NCBI RefSeq assembly: GCF_029688845.1
Contig: NZ_JARUKW010000001.1
Coordinates: 124,001-188,000, forward strand
DNA from: Natronococcus sp. A-GB1
Lineage (GTDB): Archaea > Halobacteriota > Halobacteria > Halobacteriales > Natrialbaceae
Direction: 5' to 3'
Length of the DNA: 64,000 nucleotides
Positions 1 to 8,907 of this stretch are shown in pieces. The notes beneath the pieces were generated by a model. It saw nothing but the letters and a program-made list of their open reading frames with translations. It searched no databases and had not been told where the DNA came from. Each line of letters opens with the position of its first letter. Position 1 is the stretch's first letter. The position numbers and the translations under genes were made by a program.

Positions 1-539
1 CCCTGGATCGGCTCGAGGATGACCGCTGCGGTCTCGTCGTCGACGGCGTTGGCGAGCTCCTCCCCGTCACCGTAGGGGACGAACTCGACGTCGCCGGCCA
101 GGGGCTCGAACGGCTTCTTGTACTTGTCCTTCCAGGTGGCCGCGAGCGAGCCCATCGTCCGGCCGTGGAACGAACGGGTCGCCGCGATGATCTTCGACTC
201 GCCGGTCGCAGAGCGGGCGAACTTCAGCGCGGCCTCGTTGGCCTCGGTCCCGGAGTTACAGAACCAGGCCGACTCGAGTTCCTCCGGTGTGGCCGCGACG
301 AACGCGGCGTAAGCGTCCTCGCGCGACTGGACGGGAAACGAGGAGTCGACGAACGTCAGCTTCTCGACCTGCTCGCAGACCGCGTCGACGACCGCGGAAT
401 GGCTGTGGCCCAGTGGCGTACAGGCGTAGCTCGCGCCGGCGTCCAGGTACTCCGTGCCGTCGGTACTGTAGAGGTGCGGTCCCTCGCCGCGCTCGATGCC
501 GATCGGCTTGCTGCCGGAGATGAAGTCGTGATCGCTCAT
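1..539 (-). CDS. argD: Acetylornithine / LysW-bound semialdehyde aminotransferase (partial)
   Basis: Class III PLP aminotransferase of the ArgD/LysJ type, transferring an amino group to the semialdehyde made by ArgC while it is carried on LysW. About 180 N-terminal residues are visible; the rest lies beyond the window edge, so the PLP lysine is not seen. Recognisable are a start ending in SGSKPIGIERGEG, the LGHSH motif, and SGTEANEAALKFAR with SFHGRT, typical of the cofactor-binding fold of this family. The ATG overlaps the argB stop (ATGA), so it is the fifth gene of the lysW-lysX-argC-argB-argD operon. Whether it also serves lysine synthesis cannot be told from sequence. Confidence 0.93.
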   Translation of the reverse strand, partial: MSDHDFISGSKPIGIERGEGPHLYSTDGTEYLDAGASYACTPLGHSHSAVVDAVCEQVEKLTFVDSSFPVQSREDAYAAFVAATPEELESAWFCNSGTEANEAALKFARSATGESKIIAATRSFHGRTMGSLAATWKDKYKKPFEPLAGDVEFVPYGDGEELANAVDDETAAVILEPIQ

Positions 540-1411
540 TTCGTGGCCTCCTGTGTGGCTTCCGCGTCCGTTTCGTCGTCGGCGAGCACGCCGGGTTCGA
601 GGGTCGTCCCTTCGCCTGCGAGCGCACTCGAGATCGGTGCGTCCGCGTTCGCCGTCGCAACGATGACCGACGAGGCGCCACCATCAAGGGCCTCCTTGGC
701 GGCCATGACCTTCTTGGTCATGAACCCCTCGGCAGCGTCCGTGACGGCCTCGAACTCCTCCGGGGTCGTGGCCGACTCGATCTTCGTCGACTCGTCGTCG
801 GGATCCTCGCAGATCCCCGAGACATCGGTGAGAACGACCAGGTCGGCCTCGAGCGCACCCGCGATCGCCGCCGCGGCGCGGTCGGCATCGGCGTTGACGG
901 CGGTGTACCCGCCGCCTTTTTCGGCTCCGAGCATCGGGACCGAGACGACGGGCGTGTACCCGCCCTCGAGCATCGTCTCGAGCAGATCGGCGTTGACCGA
1001 CTCGATCTTCCCCGAGTGGTCGCCGCGCAGGATCTTCTTCTTGCCGTCCACCTTCGCGCGGACGGCCGATTTTCGCTTGCCCTCGAGCAGTTTGCCGTCC
1101 GTTCCCGAGAGCCCGACGGCGTTGACGCCCTCGTTTTGTAGACTCTCGACGAGATCCGTGTTGAGCTTGCCTGGCATCACCATCTTGAAGACGTCCATGG
1201 TGTCTTCGTCGGTGAAGCGGCCGACGACGCCACCAGGCGTCTCGACGTAGGTAGGCTCCTGGCCGAGGTCCTCGAGAGTCTCGTCGACGGCCGTCGAGCC
1301 GCCGTGCGTGAGGACGACATCCTCGCCGTCCTCGACGAGGGAGGCGACGTCGGCGAGCGCACCTTCAGGATCGACGGCGCGAGCGCCGCCGATCTTCACT
1401 ACCACGGTCAT
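536..1411 (-). CDS. argB: Acetylglutamate / LysW-aminoadipate kinase
   Basis: Amino acid kinase family enzyme, 291 residues, phosphorylating the side-chain carboxylate of glutamate (or aminoadipate) attached to LysW. Visible landmarks are the N-terminal VVKIGGA with its lysine near residue 6, HGGS at about 36-39, a glycine-rich GLSGTDGKLL segment and NADADRAAAAIAGAL near 172-186 (nucleotide-binding half). It begins one base after the argC stop and its own stop overlaps the argD start, which indicates translational coupling. The neighbourhood (lysW and lysX present, no argJ or argA) argues for the carrier-protein version of the pathway and not free N-acetylglutamate. Confidence 0.93.
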   Translation of the reverse strand: MTVVVKIGGARAVDPEGALADVASLVEDGEDVVLTHGGSTAVDETLEDLGQEPTYVETPGGVVGRFTDEDTMDVFKMVMPGKLNTDLVESLQNEGVNAVGLSGTDGKLLEGKRKSAVRAKVDGKKKILRGDHSGKIESVNADLLETMLEGGYTPVVSVPMLGAEKGGGYTAVNADADRAAAAIAGALEADLVVLTDVSGICEDPDDESTKIESATTPEEFEAVTDAAEGFMTKKVMAAKEALDGGASSVIVATANADAPISSALAGEGTTLEPGVLADDETDAEATQEATK

Positions 1412-1412
1412 C

Positions 1413-2489
1413 TCAGGGTGCCCCCACGGGGTGGAGCCCCGTAAACTCGAGTCCGGCCGTCTCCTCGAAGCCGAGCGCGATGTTCGCTGCGTGGACCGCC
1501 TGTCCCGCAGAGCCCTTCATCATGTTGTCGATCGCCGAGAAGACGACGATCCGCTTGTTCGATGGGTCGAGTTCGAAGCCGACCTCGGCGAGGTTCGTCC
1601 CTGCCACGGATTTCGGTTCCGGATAACGGTAGACGCCGGAGCCGCCCGCGGCCATGCGGACGAACGGCTCGTCCTCGTAGCATCCTCTGTACGCCTTCCA
1701 GAGGTCGCCCTTCGAGACCGGCCCGGACGGGAAGACGTGGCCCGTCGCGCTGGCGCCGCGGATCATGTCCACGGCGTGGCAGGTAAACGCCACGGAGGTG
1801 TCCAGAAACTGTTCGATCTCGGCCTCGTGACGATGTCCCGTCGGCGCGTAGGGGCGAACGACGCCCGAGCGCTCCGGATGGCTCGAGGCCTCGCCGCCGC
1901 CGGCACCACCCTCCGAAGAGCCGACCTTCACGTCGACGACGACCTGCTCGCCGCCCTCGAGAATTCCGTGCTCGAACAACGGGTACAGTCCGAGAATGGT
2001 GGCGGTGGCGTTACAGCCGCCGCCGGCGATCAGCTCCGCACCGGGGAGATTCTCGCGATTGACCTCGGGGAGCGCGTACTCGGCCTTTTCGAGGTATTCG
2101 GGTGCGGTGTGGCCGTCGTACCACTCCTCGTACTGTTCCTCGGTGTCGAGGCGGAAGTCCGCCGAGAGGTCGACGACCGTATCCGCGACCTCGAAGAACT
2201 CGTCGACCTGCCCCATCGAGACGCCGTGTGGCGTTGCCGCAAAGAGGACGTCGACACTCTCGAGATCGTCGGGTTCGGTAAAGCGTAGGTCGGTCCCGCG
2301 AAGCGGCGGGTGAACCGAGCCGACGCTCTTGCCGGCCTTCGAGCGACTCGTCACTTCCGCGAGCTCGAAGTTGGGGTGGCCGGCGAGCAGTCGGAGGAGT
2401 TCTCCACCCGTGAAACCGCTCCCGCCGATGACGGTCGCGGTGACGGTCTCGCTCGACTCCTCGGTGCTGGCGTCGGTACCGACGGCCAT
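1413..2489 (-). CDS. argC: N-acetyl-gamma-glutamyl-phosphate / LysW-acyl-phosphate reductase
   Basis: NADPH-dependent reductase of the ArgC/LysY family, 358 residues, reducing the acyl phosphate made by ArgB to the semialdehyde. The Rossmann motif GGSGFTGGELLRL lies at about residues 22-34 and the catalytic cysteine is C159 in GGGCNATA; the YAPTGHRHEAE segment carries the conserved histidines of the family. There is a short acidic/Ser-Thr N-terminal extension of about 15 residues before the Rossmann strand, so a slightly later start is possible. Its ATG overlaps the lysX stop (ATGA). Confidence 0.94.
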   Translation of the reverse strand: MAVGTDASTEESSETVTATVIGGSGFTGGELLRLLAGHPNFELAEVTSRSKAGKSVGSVHPPLRGTDLRFTEPDDLESVDVLFAATPHGVSMGQVDEFFEVADTVVDLSADFRLDTEEQYEEWYDGHTAPEYLEKAEYALPEVNRENLPGAELIAGGGCNATATILGLYPLFEHGILEGGEQVVVDVKVGSSEGGAGGGEASSHPERSGVVRPYAPTGHRHEAEIEQFLDTSVAFTCHAVDMIRGASATGHVFPSGPVSKGDLWKAYRGCYEDEPFVRMAAGGSGVYRYPEPKSVAGTNLAEVGFELDPSNKRIVVFSAIDNMMKGSAGQAVHAANIALGFEETAGLEFTGLHPVGAP

Positions 2490-3373
2490 CAGAACGTCAC
2501 CTCGACTTCCTGGGAGTCGTTCTCGGCGGCTTTCTCCTCGAGCCAGTCGACGACGGTTCCCGCGATGTCGGTCTCGACGGCGTCGTTGAGCGCCTTGAAC
2601 TCGACGGTGTGGTTGACCTCGTGGACGGTGTACCCATCGTCCGTCTCCATAAGGTCGATACCCAGCAGTCCGCCGCCGACGGCGTCGCTGGCTTTCTCGA
2701 CGAGTTCGGTGGCTTCGTCGTCAGGTTCGAAGACGTTCGTCTCCGCACCCTTTGCGGCATTCGTGATCCAGTGGTCCGACGAGCGAACCATTCCCGCGAC
2801 GGGTTCGCCGTCGATCGCGACGACGCGGATGTCGCGGCCGGGTTTCTCGACGAACTCCTGGACGTAGAACACCTTGTGCTCGTAGTGGCCGAGCGTCGCC
2901 TTGTGCTCCAAGATCGCCTCCGCGGCGTCGCGGGAGTCGATCTTGGCCATCAGACGACCCCAGGAGCCGACGACGGGTTTGAGCACGCAGGGGTAGCCGA
3001 ACTCCTCGATCGCCTCGAGGGCGGTCTCCTTGGTGAACGCGACCTTCGTCGCGGGCGTGGGGACCCCGGCCTTCTCGAGTGCGAGGCTGTTCTTGACCTT
3101 GTCGGCACAGATCTCGGCCGTCTCGTTGCTGTTGACCACGGGGATACCGTAGGCCTCGAAGAACTGCGTCGCGTAGAGGCTGCGGCTCGTGGCGAGACAG
3201 CGGTCGACGACAACGTCGAGGTCGGCGAACGCCTCAGGAGCCTCGCCGATGTCGAACGTCTGCTTGCGGACGTCGATCTTCGTGACCTCGTGGTCGCGCT
3301 CGCGCAGCTCCGAGAGGAGGAGCTTCTCGTCCTTGCGGATCCGGGAGTAGAGTATTCCTATCTGCAAGGTCAC
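2489..3373 (-). CDS. lysX: Glutamate/aminoadipate--[LysW] ligase, ATP-grasp
   Basis: RimK-like ATP-grasp ligase, 294 residues, which attaches the alpha-amino group of glutamate or 2-aminoadipate to the C-terminal glutamate of LysW and so starts carrier-protein-based arginine/lysine synthesis. Seen are the N-terminal IGILYSRIRKDEKLL typical of LysX/ArgX, the ATP-grasp lysine region PCVLKPVVGSWGR and the metal-binding end DLMETDDGYTVHEVNHTVEFK. The start is GTG and overlaps the lysW stop (GTGA). The presence of argGH next door makes the arginine (ArgX) role likely; dual use is possible. Confidence 0.92.
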   Translation of the reverse strand: MTLQIGILYSRIRKDEKLLLSELRERDHEVTKIDVRKQTFDIGEAPEAFADLDVVVDRCLATSRSLYATQFFEAYGIPVVNSNETAEICADKVKNSLALEKAGVPTPATKVAFTKETALEAIEEFGYPCVLKPVVGSWGRLMAKIDSRDAAEAILEHKATLGHYEHKVFYVQEFVEKPGRDIRVVAIDGEPVAGMVRSSDHWITNAAKGAETNVFEPDDEATELVEKASDAVGGGLLGIDLMETDDGYTVHEVNHTVEFKALNDAVETDIAGTVVDWLEEKAAENDSQEVEVTF

Positions 3374-3534
3374 TCACCCCAGTCCTCTTCGAGCTCCGGG
3401 GCTCGCTCGAGGACTGGCGGCTCGGTGTCGACGACTTCCAGCTCGGCTCCACAGGTCGTACAGTCAACGATCTCTCCCACTTCCAGATCGTCGTGCAGGG
3501 ACACTTCCGCCCCACACTCGACGCATTCTGTCAT
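3370..3534 (-). CDS. lysW: Amino-group carrier protein LysW/ArgW
   Basis: A 54-residue acidic protein that acts as protecting group and carrier in arginine/lysine biosynthesis. It contains an N-terminal zinc-ribbon with cysteines C4, C7, C25 and C28 (CVEC and CTTC) and ends in EDWGE, the conserved C-terminal motif whose last glutamate is the attachment site. It is the first gene of the operon, its TGA overlaps the lysX GTG, and a TATA element sits about 30 bases before its ATG. Confidence 0.93.
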   Translation of the reverse strand: MTECVECGAEVSLHDDLEVGEIVDCTTCGAELEVVDTEPPVLERAPELEEDWGE

Positions 3535-3560
3535 TGTACTCCACACTGGGACCGCGGTAC

Positions 3561-3570
3561 CCTTAAAACC
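3561..3570 (-). promoter_or_regulatory. TATA box of the lysW operon
   Basis: Minus-strand GGTTTTAAGG centred about 31 bases before the lysW ATG, the only AT-rich core element in the GC-rich upstream region, implying an almost leaderless transcript. Confidence 0.6.
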
Positions 3571-3741
3571 TTCGAACCTAACAGAAAAGTTACAATAGAC
3601 GCACTACACACTAACGGTGTGTGACTGGCGTTTTCCGGCAGATTTTGTCCCTCGTATCATTCAGGTTGTGTATCGTCCCCCGGCGGGGACGGCGGCGGGG
3701 TCGCCACGCTCGGCCGAACCGGGTCTCGAGGGGCGAACCGA

Positions 3742-5217
3742 TCAGACATACCGGTTCACCTCCTCACGAAGCGCCGCGTGGGCGTCCTCGAGCACCTCGT
3801 CGGTCGTCGCCCGCGTCGCCTCGTCGGCCGCGAGCGTCTCGCGAGCCGACTCGAGCTGGTCGGTGACCGCCTCGGGAGCGGGTCCGCCCCGCGAGTCCCG
3901 GCTCGCAACGCTCGCCTCGGGGTCGAGGGCGTCCTCGACGGCGGCGGGATCGACGAACGACTCGAGCGGTTCGCCCAGTACGTCCCCTGCGGCGGCCTCG
4001 AGGGCGTCGTAGTCTCCCCCGTTCTCCGCAGCGTGGGCGACCATCTCGTGAGCCGTCCGGAACGGCAGTCCGTTCGCCGCCAGCAGGTCGGCGACGCCGG
4101 TCGCCGTCGAGAAGCCCGCACCGGCCTCCGCCGCGAGCGCCTCGTCGTTCCAGTCGGCCGTCGCGACCGCGCCCGCCGCGACCTCGCCGGCCTCCGTTAC
4201 GGCGTCGACGGTCTCCCAGGCGTGGGTCGTCGCCCGCTGTAAGTCGCGGTTGTACGCGCGGGGCAGCCCCTTGAGCGTCGTCGTCAGCCCCTGAACGCCG
4301 CCCGCGGCGTCGCCCGCGACCGCACGGACGAGCTCGAGCGTGTCCGGGTTCTTCTTCTGGGGCATGATCGACGACGTCGACGAGTAGTCGTCCGCGAGGT
4401 CGACGAACCCGCGGTTCGCGAAGATAATGAGGTCCTCCGCGAGTCCCGACAGCGTCGTCGCGTGGGTCGACAGCGCCTGGGTCGTCTCGAGCAGGAAGTC
4501 CCGACTCGAGGAAGCGTCCATCGAGTTCTCGACGACTCCAGCAAAGCCCAGCAGGTCGGCCGTGCGCTCGCGATCGATATCGAACGTCGTCCCCGCGAAC
4601 GCCGCACCGCCCAGCGGCGACTCGTTGATCCGTCCGTACGCGTCGAGCAGGCGTTCGGTGTCGCGACGGACCGCCCCCTCGTAGGACAGCGCCCAGTGAG
4701 CCACCGTCGTCGGCTGGGCCGGCTGAAGGTGCGTGTAGCCGGGCATGATCGTCTCTCGGCCCTCGTCGGCAACGTCGAGCAGCGCCTCGCGCAGCGCGAG
4801 TGTCGTCTCGACGGCGTCGAGGACGTCCTCGCGCAGGCGGTAGCGGATGCAGGTCGCGACCTCGTCGTTGCGCGAGCGGGCGGTGTGCATCTTCCCACCC
4901 TCCTCTCCGATGCGTTCGATGACGGCGGTTTCGATGGCCTCGTGGACGTCTTCACCGTCGGGCAGCGAGTCGTGGCCGTCGACCTCGATCGCGTCCAGCG
5001 CCGTCAGGATCTCCCCGGCGGTGTCGTCCGCGAGGATCCCCTGTTCGGCGAGCATGAGGGTGTGGGCGCGGTCGACCTCGAGGTCGGCCTCGAAGATCCG
5101 CTCGTCGGCCGCAAGCGAGGAGAGGAAGCTCCGTGCGGGGCCGCCGCTGAAGCGATCCCGTCGGACGACACCTGTGTCGTCCAGTCCGTCCGCGTCGGGA
5201 GCTTCCTCTCCGCTCAT
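3742..5217 (-). CDS. argH: Argininosuccinate lyase
   Basis: Last step of arginine synthesis: cleavage of argininosuccinate to arginine and fumarate. The protein has 491 residues when begun at the ATG one base after the argG stop. The fumarase/aspartase signature TSSIMPQKKNPD is at about 281-292, with ARSRNDEVAT near 113-122 and the catalytic-histidine region YTHLQPAQPT at 161-170. A longer open frame upstream runs through argG and is not used. It forms a coupled argG-argH operon; the separate lysW operon lies downstream on the same strand with its own promoter. Confidence 0.96.
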   Translation of the reverse strand: MSGEEAPDADGLDDTGVVRRDRFSGGPARSFLSSLAADERIFEADLEVDRAHTLMLAEQGILADDTAGEILTALDAIEVDGHDSLPDGEDVHEAIETAVIERIGEEGGKMHTARSRNDEVATCIRYRLREDVLDAVETTLALREALLDVADEGRETIMPGYTHLQPAQPTTVAHWALSYEGAVRRDTERLLDAYGRINESPLGGAAFAGTTFDIDRERTADLLGFAGVVENSMDASSSRDFLLETTQALSTHATTLSGLAEDLIIFANRGFVDLADDYSSTSSIMPQKKNPDTLELVRAVAGDAAGGVQGLTTTLKGLPRAYNRDLQRATTHAWETVDAVTEAGEVAAGAVATADWNDEALAAEAGAGFSTATGVADLLAANGLPFRTAHEMVAHAAENGGDYDALEAAAGDVLGEPLESFVDPAAVEDALDPEASVASRDSRGGPAPEAVTDQLESARETLAADEATRATTDEVLEDAHAALREEVNRYV

Positions 5218-5218
5218 C

Positions 5219-6442
5219 TTACTCCTCGCCTCCGTCGGTCGCGAGCTCGACCTCCTCGTCCTGGTTCGCGGCGATCGACTCGTTTGCGAGACGGCGCTGG
5301 AAGCCGTGGTACTTCGCGACGCCCGTGGCGTCCTCCTGGCTGATCTTGCCGACCGTCTCCGTGTTGAACGAGGCGTGCTCGGCGGAGTAGGCGGCGTACT
5401 TGCTGTCGCGGCCGACCGCACGGGCCTGGCCGCCCTCGAAGCGGATCGTCACCGTCCCGGTGACGCGGTTTTGGGTCTCGGCGATGAAGCCCTCGAGTGC
5501 GCCGACCAGCGGCGCGTCGACGAGGCCCTCGTACCCCTTCTTCGACCACTTCTGGTCGATCAGCTGCTTGAACTCACGTTCCTCCTGGGTGAGGACGAGC
5601 CCCTCCAGGGCCTCGTGGGCGTTGAGTAGAGTCGTCGCCGCGGGGTGTTCGTAGTTCTCGCGGACCTTCAGCCCGAGCATACGGTCCTCCATCGAGTCCG
5701 TGCGACCGATGCCGTAGGCGCCCGCGAGTTCGTTGAGGTGCTGGATGAGTTCGACGGGCTCGTACGCTTCGCCGTCGATGGCGACCGGGTAGCCCTCGTC
5801 GAACTCGATCTCGATCTCCTCGGTGTCGCCCGAGGGAGCCTGCGTCCAGTTGTAGATCTCCTCGCCGGGAACGTAGCTCGGGTCCTCGAGTTCCGACCCC
5901 TCGACCGAGCGGCTCCAGAGGTTGGTGTCGACCGACCACTTGCCGCCGCCGCCACCCTCGACGGGCAGGTCCTTCTCCTCGGCGTACTCGTTCTCCCACT
6001 CGCGCGTGAGCCCGAGTTCGCGCACGGGGGCGATGACCTCGAGATCGGAGTCGCGCCAGATCGCCTCGAAGCGAAGCTGGTCGTTCCCCTTCCCCGTACA
6101 GCCGTGGGCGATACCCGTACAGTCCTGCTCCTCGGCGACCTCGAGGATGGCGCTGGCGATCACCGGGCGGGCGAGTGCGGTCCCTAGCGGGTAGCCCTGG
6201 TAGGTCGCGTTCGCGCGGACGCTCTCGAAACAGAGATCCGCGAACTCCTCTTTCGCGTCGACGACGTAGTGTTCGAGTCCGAGCGCCTCTGCGGTTTCCT
6301 CGGCCTCGTCGAACTCCGACTCCGGCTGGCCGACGTCGACGGTGACGCCGATAACGTCGTCGTATCCGTACTCCTCTTCGAGCAGCGGGACGCAGACGGT
6401 CGTGTCGAGTCCCCCCGAGAACGCGAGTGCAACGCGTGTCAT
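5219..6442 (-). CDS. argG: Argininosuccinate synthase
   Basis: ATP-dependent condensation of citrulline and aspartate. Full-length 407-residue enzyme with the N-type ATP pyrophosphatase loop AFSGGLDTT at residues 7-15, GCTGKGNDQLRFE in the middle and the conserved DTNLW segment. A TATA element is about 32 bases upstream of the ATG; argH follows after a single base. Unambiguous. Confidence 0.97.
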   Translation of the reverse strand: MTRVALAFSGGLDTTVCVPLLEEEYGYDDVIGVTVDVGQPESEFDEAEETAEALGLEHYVVDAKEEFADLCFESVRANATYQGYPLGTALARPVIASAILEVAEEQDCTGIAHGCTGKGNDQLRFEAIWRDSDLEVIAPVRELGLTREWENEYAEEKDLPVEGGGGGKWSVDTNLWSRSVEGSELEDPSYVPGEEIYNWTQAPSGDTEEIEIEFDEGYPVAIDGEAYEPVELIQHLNELAGAYGIGRTDSMEDRMLGLKVRENYEHPAATTLLNAHEALEGLVLTQEEREFKQLIDQKWSKKGYEGLVDAPLVGALEGFIAETQNRVTGTVTIRFEGGQARAVGRDSKYAAYSAEHASFNTETVGKISQEDATGVAKYHGFQRRLANESIAANQDEEVELATDGGEE

Positions 6443-6470
6443 GTTCTACTCGAGTGGAGCGGGAGGATAG

Positions 6471-6478
6471 ACTTAAAT
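6471..6478 (-). promoter_or_regulatory. TATA box of argG-argH
   Basis: Minus-strand ATTTAAGT about 30-36 bases before the argG ATG. The region between argG and 6741 (about 300 bases) otherwise shows no gene; it also contains an AT-rich patch at about 6480-6510 that may hold a regulator site. Confidence 0.6.
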
Positions 6479-6740
6479 TCGTCGTTCTTAGTTTAGGAAA
6501 TTAAAGTTGTAGGCTACGCTACGTCGAAAAACTGGAGTTTTTGGATTTTCGCAGGTTCGGGACGAGGAGGTAGGGTATAGGGTGGGCTCAAAGGCCCGGT
6601 CGTCGAGGTCGTCGCGGCGTGACGGCTCCGGCAGTAGCGAAAAGGGGTACCGAGCTATCGGCGGAGCCGCTCATTAGGTCTCCCTATGAAAACGAGTCCT
6701 CTTAAATCCTACTCGGCAGGCAAGTATTGTGGCGGTCCGG

Positions 6741-7835
6741 CTACTCCTCGTCGATATCCTCGTCGGGGAGCGCGAGAACGTTCTCACGGCCGATGCGGAA
6801 GACCTCGATCTCGTCGTCCTCTCGAAGTCCGCCGACGACCTGGCTGGTCTTGGCCTCCGTCCAGTCGAGTTCGGCCACGACTTCCTGTTGTTTGATCCGT
6901 CCGCCACGGTCCTCGACCAGCTGTAACACTCGCTCCTCGTTGCTCAACAGCTCCGCAGGCGGACCGGTCGGTTGGGCAGCAGCGGTCGGTTCCGACTGCT
7001 CTACCGGATCGACGCTCTCGGAGTCCGATCCCTGTCCGTACCGGTACCACCAGCCGGCGACGCCGGCCAGCGCGAGCGCACCGAGGGCACCGAAAACTGC
7101 CAGCCAGGGCATCGCCAGCCCCTCCTCGGCCTCGGTCGGCTCACCGGTGGATTCGGTGTCCTCGATCAGAACGACTCGCGGTTGATCGTCGGCGAACTCG
7201 GTGTCACCGCCGTCCCAGAAGACCGATCCGTCCCCCCTGTCGTCCGAGTCCGGATCGATCTCGTACGCGGAGTAGGTATCCGGCCAGAAGAACTGGAGCG
7301 TCGTGTCGTCGACCAGCGTGAACCCGGACAGCGCGTCACCGGCCTCGATGCGGTTGAGTTCGACGTGGGCGAACGACGACCACTCGAACTCGTACTTCAC
7401 GTGGGCCAGATCCCGTGGCGCGGTACTTTCGTCGGTCGTCACGGTGAAGTTCGAGATCTCCATCTCCCGGTCCGTCGCGTTCTCACCGTCGGCGGCGACC
7501 TCGTTCCAGCCCTCGGCCTCCCGTTCGATGTACTCCTCGGGGTTCGACTCAATATCGTCCTGGAGGAGTTCCCACTCTTCGATCGACTCGTTCTCGGTGT
7601 TTATCGGGAATCGGTAGTCAACGGTGAACGTCGCCGACCCGTTCTCGTAGATATCAGCGTCGATGTGGATCTCGTCAGCGTCGTCGAACTGCAATCCGTC
7701 GTCAGTCTGCTGGAGCACCTGCTGTTGGGATCCGGCGTCACCGTCGGCCGCCACCACGGCCGAGGCGGGCATCGGAACGAGCAGGCATCCGACCACCACG
7801 AGCACCACTAGGGCTCGGAGCCCCCGCACATCCAT
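6741..7835 (-). CDS. Membrane-anchored winged-helix regulator with exported sensor domain
   Basis: 364 residues with an unusual order: signal peptide (about 1-28), an exported beta-rich acidic domain (about 45-235) with several Asn-x-Ser/Thr sites, one transmembrane helix (about 243-265, WLAVFGALGALALAGVAGWW), a Pro/Ser/Gln linker, and a C-terminal cytoplasmic winged helix (about 298-352) with ERVLQLVEDRGGRIKQQEV and the recognition-helix segment WTEAKTSQVVGGL. This matches the haloarchaeal DUF7345/DUF7343-type membrane HTH proteins. The inferred role is transduction of an extracellular signal to DNA by a single polypeptide; target genes are unknown. TATA CTATTTAG is about 27 bases upstream. 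Confidence 0.8.
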   Translation of the reverse strand: MDVRGLRALVVLVVVGCLLVPMPASAVVAADGDAGSQQQVLQQTDDGLQFDDADEIHIDADIYENGSATFTVDYRFPINTENESIEEWELLQDDIESNPEEYIEREAEGWNEVAADGENATDREMEISNFTVTTDESTAPRDLAHVKYEFEWSSFAHVELNRIEAGDALSGFTLVDDTTLQFFWPDTYSAYEIDPDSDDRGDGSVFWDGGDTEFADDQPRVVLIEDTESTGEPTEAEEGLAMPWLAVFGALGALALAGVAGWWYRYGQGSDSESVDPVEQSEPTAAAQPTGPPAELLSNEERVLQLVEDRGGRIKQQEVVAELDWTEAKTSQVVGGLREDDEIEVFRIGRENVLALPDEDIDEE

Positions 7836-7857
7836 TACGAGAAGATGGTAGAGCCGC

Positions 7858-7865
7858 CTAAATAG
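7858..7865 (-). promoter_or_regulatory. TATA box of the membrane HTH gene
   Basis: Minus-strand CTATTTAG about 23-30 bases before the ATG at 7835. Confidence 0.55.
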
Positions 7866-7996
7866 GTCTTTCCGACGACGGCGGCAACATCCGTCCCGCC
7901 GTCACTCCCGAGTACGAGGGACGGAAACGGCCACGGGACGACGGCTGAGCCGTCGAACGCCACACTCATAGGGCGATCGTCCGTACTCGCGAGAAC

Positions 7997-8497
7997 GTGT
8001 ACAGCGTCACCGTCCCGGTCCCCGGGCGCGTCCGCGAACTCGCGGACGCCCTCTACCCCGAGCTGATCGGATTCGATATCGTTCGCGAGGATCACTCCTG
8101 TCTGCTCAAGCGCCTCGGCGAGGCCGACCACGTCACTCAGCTCCAACACCGCACCCACCGCGTCCTCGAGGGGATCTCCCCGGTCGAGGCTCGCGTCACC
8201 GGAATCGACTTCTTCGCCGATCCGCCACTGGGGTCGGCTCCGGTCGTCTACCTCGCCGTCGACAGCCCCGGGCTCGAGGCGATCCACGCCCGCCTCGTCG
8301 AGGAGTTCGGCACCGTCGCGGGGCTCGAGGGCGAGGACTACGTCCCCCACGTCACCCTGGCCCGCGGGGGCGACGAACCGACTGCGAGACGGCTGGCCGA
8401 CCGTGAGATCGAGCCGGTCGAGTGGACCGTCGGCGAACTCGAGTTCCGGGACGGGACGGACGGGGTTCCGGTGAGCCGGGTCGTGCTGTCGGCGTAG
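7997..8497 (+). CDS. 2H phosphoesterase (2'-5' RNA ligase superfamily) protein
   Basis: 166 residues with a GTG start; the pattern of a MYSV N-terminus followed by a strand and PGRVRELADALYPEL helix fits the 2'-5' RNA ligase/2H fold. The second catalytic motif HVTLAR is intact near residue 117, but the first reads DHSCLL instead of HxTL, so the classical pair of HxT/S motifs is partly altered (HSC). It may still be a phosphodiesterase or have a changed function. It is distinct from the canonical ThpR gene at 41386-41943. No operon partner. Confidence 0.72.
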   Translation: MYSVTVPVPGRVRELADALYPELIGFDIVREDHSCLLKRLGEADHVTQLQHRTHRVLEGISPVEARVTGIDFFADPPLGSAPVVYLAVDSPGLEAIHARLVEEFGTVAGLEGEDYVPHVTLARGGDEPTARRLADREIEPVEWTVGELEFRDGTDGVPVSRVVLSA

Positions 8498-8533
8498 TCC
8501 GCCGTCCGGTGGGGTTTTTCCTCCCAGAAAGCA

Positions 8534-8542
8534 CATATAATA
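8534..8542 (+). promoter_or_regulatory. TATA box of the small lipoprotein gene
   Basis: CATATAATA lies about 21-29 bases before the ATG at 8563, predicting a leaderless or near-leaderless transcript. Confidence 0.55.
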
Positions 8543-8562
8543 CTGTACGAAGGTAGTAGAGC

Positions 8563-8907
8563 ATGTACCGACGGTCACTTCTCGGCGTCGCCGCCGCCGT
8601 CTCGGTCGCAGGCTGTTCGGCCGCGACCGACCTCGTGGGCGACGACGAGATCGACGAGACGCTCGAGGACGAACACACCGCAGAGTTCAGCGCCGACGAG
8701 GGCGACGAGTTCGCGGTCGAGATCGACGTCGAACGGGTCGAGAACGGGGACGCGGTCAGCGTCCAGGTCGCGAAGATCGGCGAGGGGCCGCTCGAGGCCC
8801 GCTCGGTCTCCGAAAGCGGGAGCTTCGACGTGGAAGTCGAGGAGAGCGGCGACCACGTCGTCACCGTGACGAACGGCGCCGCCCACGTGACACTCGACCG
8901 AAAGTAA
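8563..8907 (+). CDS. Small exported lipoprotein, unknown function
   Basis: 114 residues: short N-terminus with arginines (MYRRSLLG), hydrophobic stretch and lipobox VAGC with the cysteine at about residue 18, then a highly acidic beta-rich domain ending in HVVTVTNGAAHVTLDRK. The features suggest Tat-exported, lipid-anchored surface protein. It ends directly against the convergent helicase gene (stop codons abut at 8907/8908). No known family recognised. Confidence 0.75.
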   Translation: MYRRSLLGVAAAVSVAGCSAATDLVGDDEIDETLEDEHTAEFSADEGDEFAVEIDVERVENGDAVSVQVAKIGEGPLEARSVSESGSFDVEVEESGDHVVTVTNGAAHVTLDRK

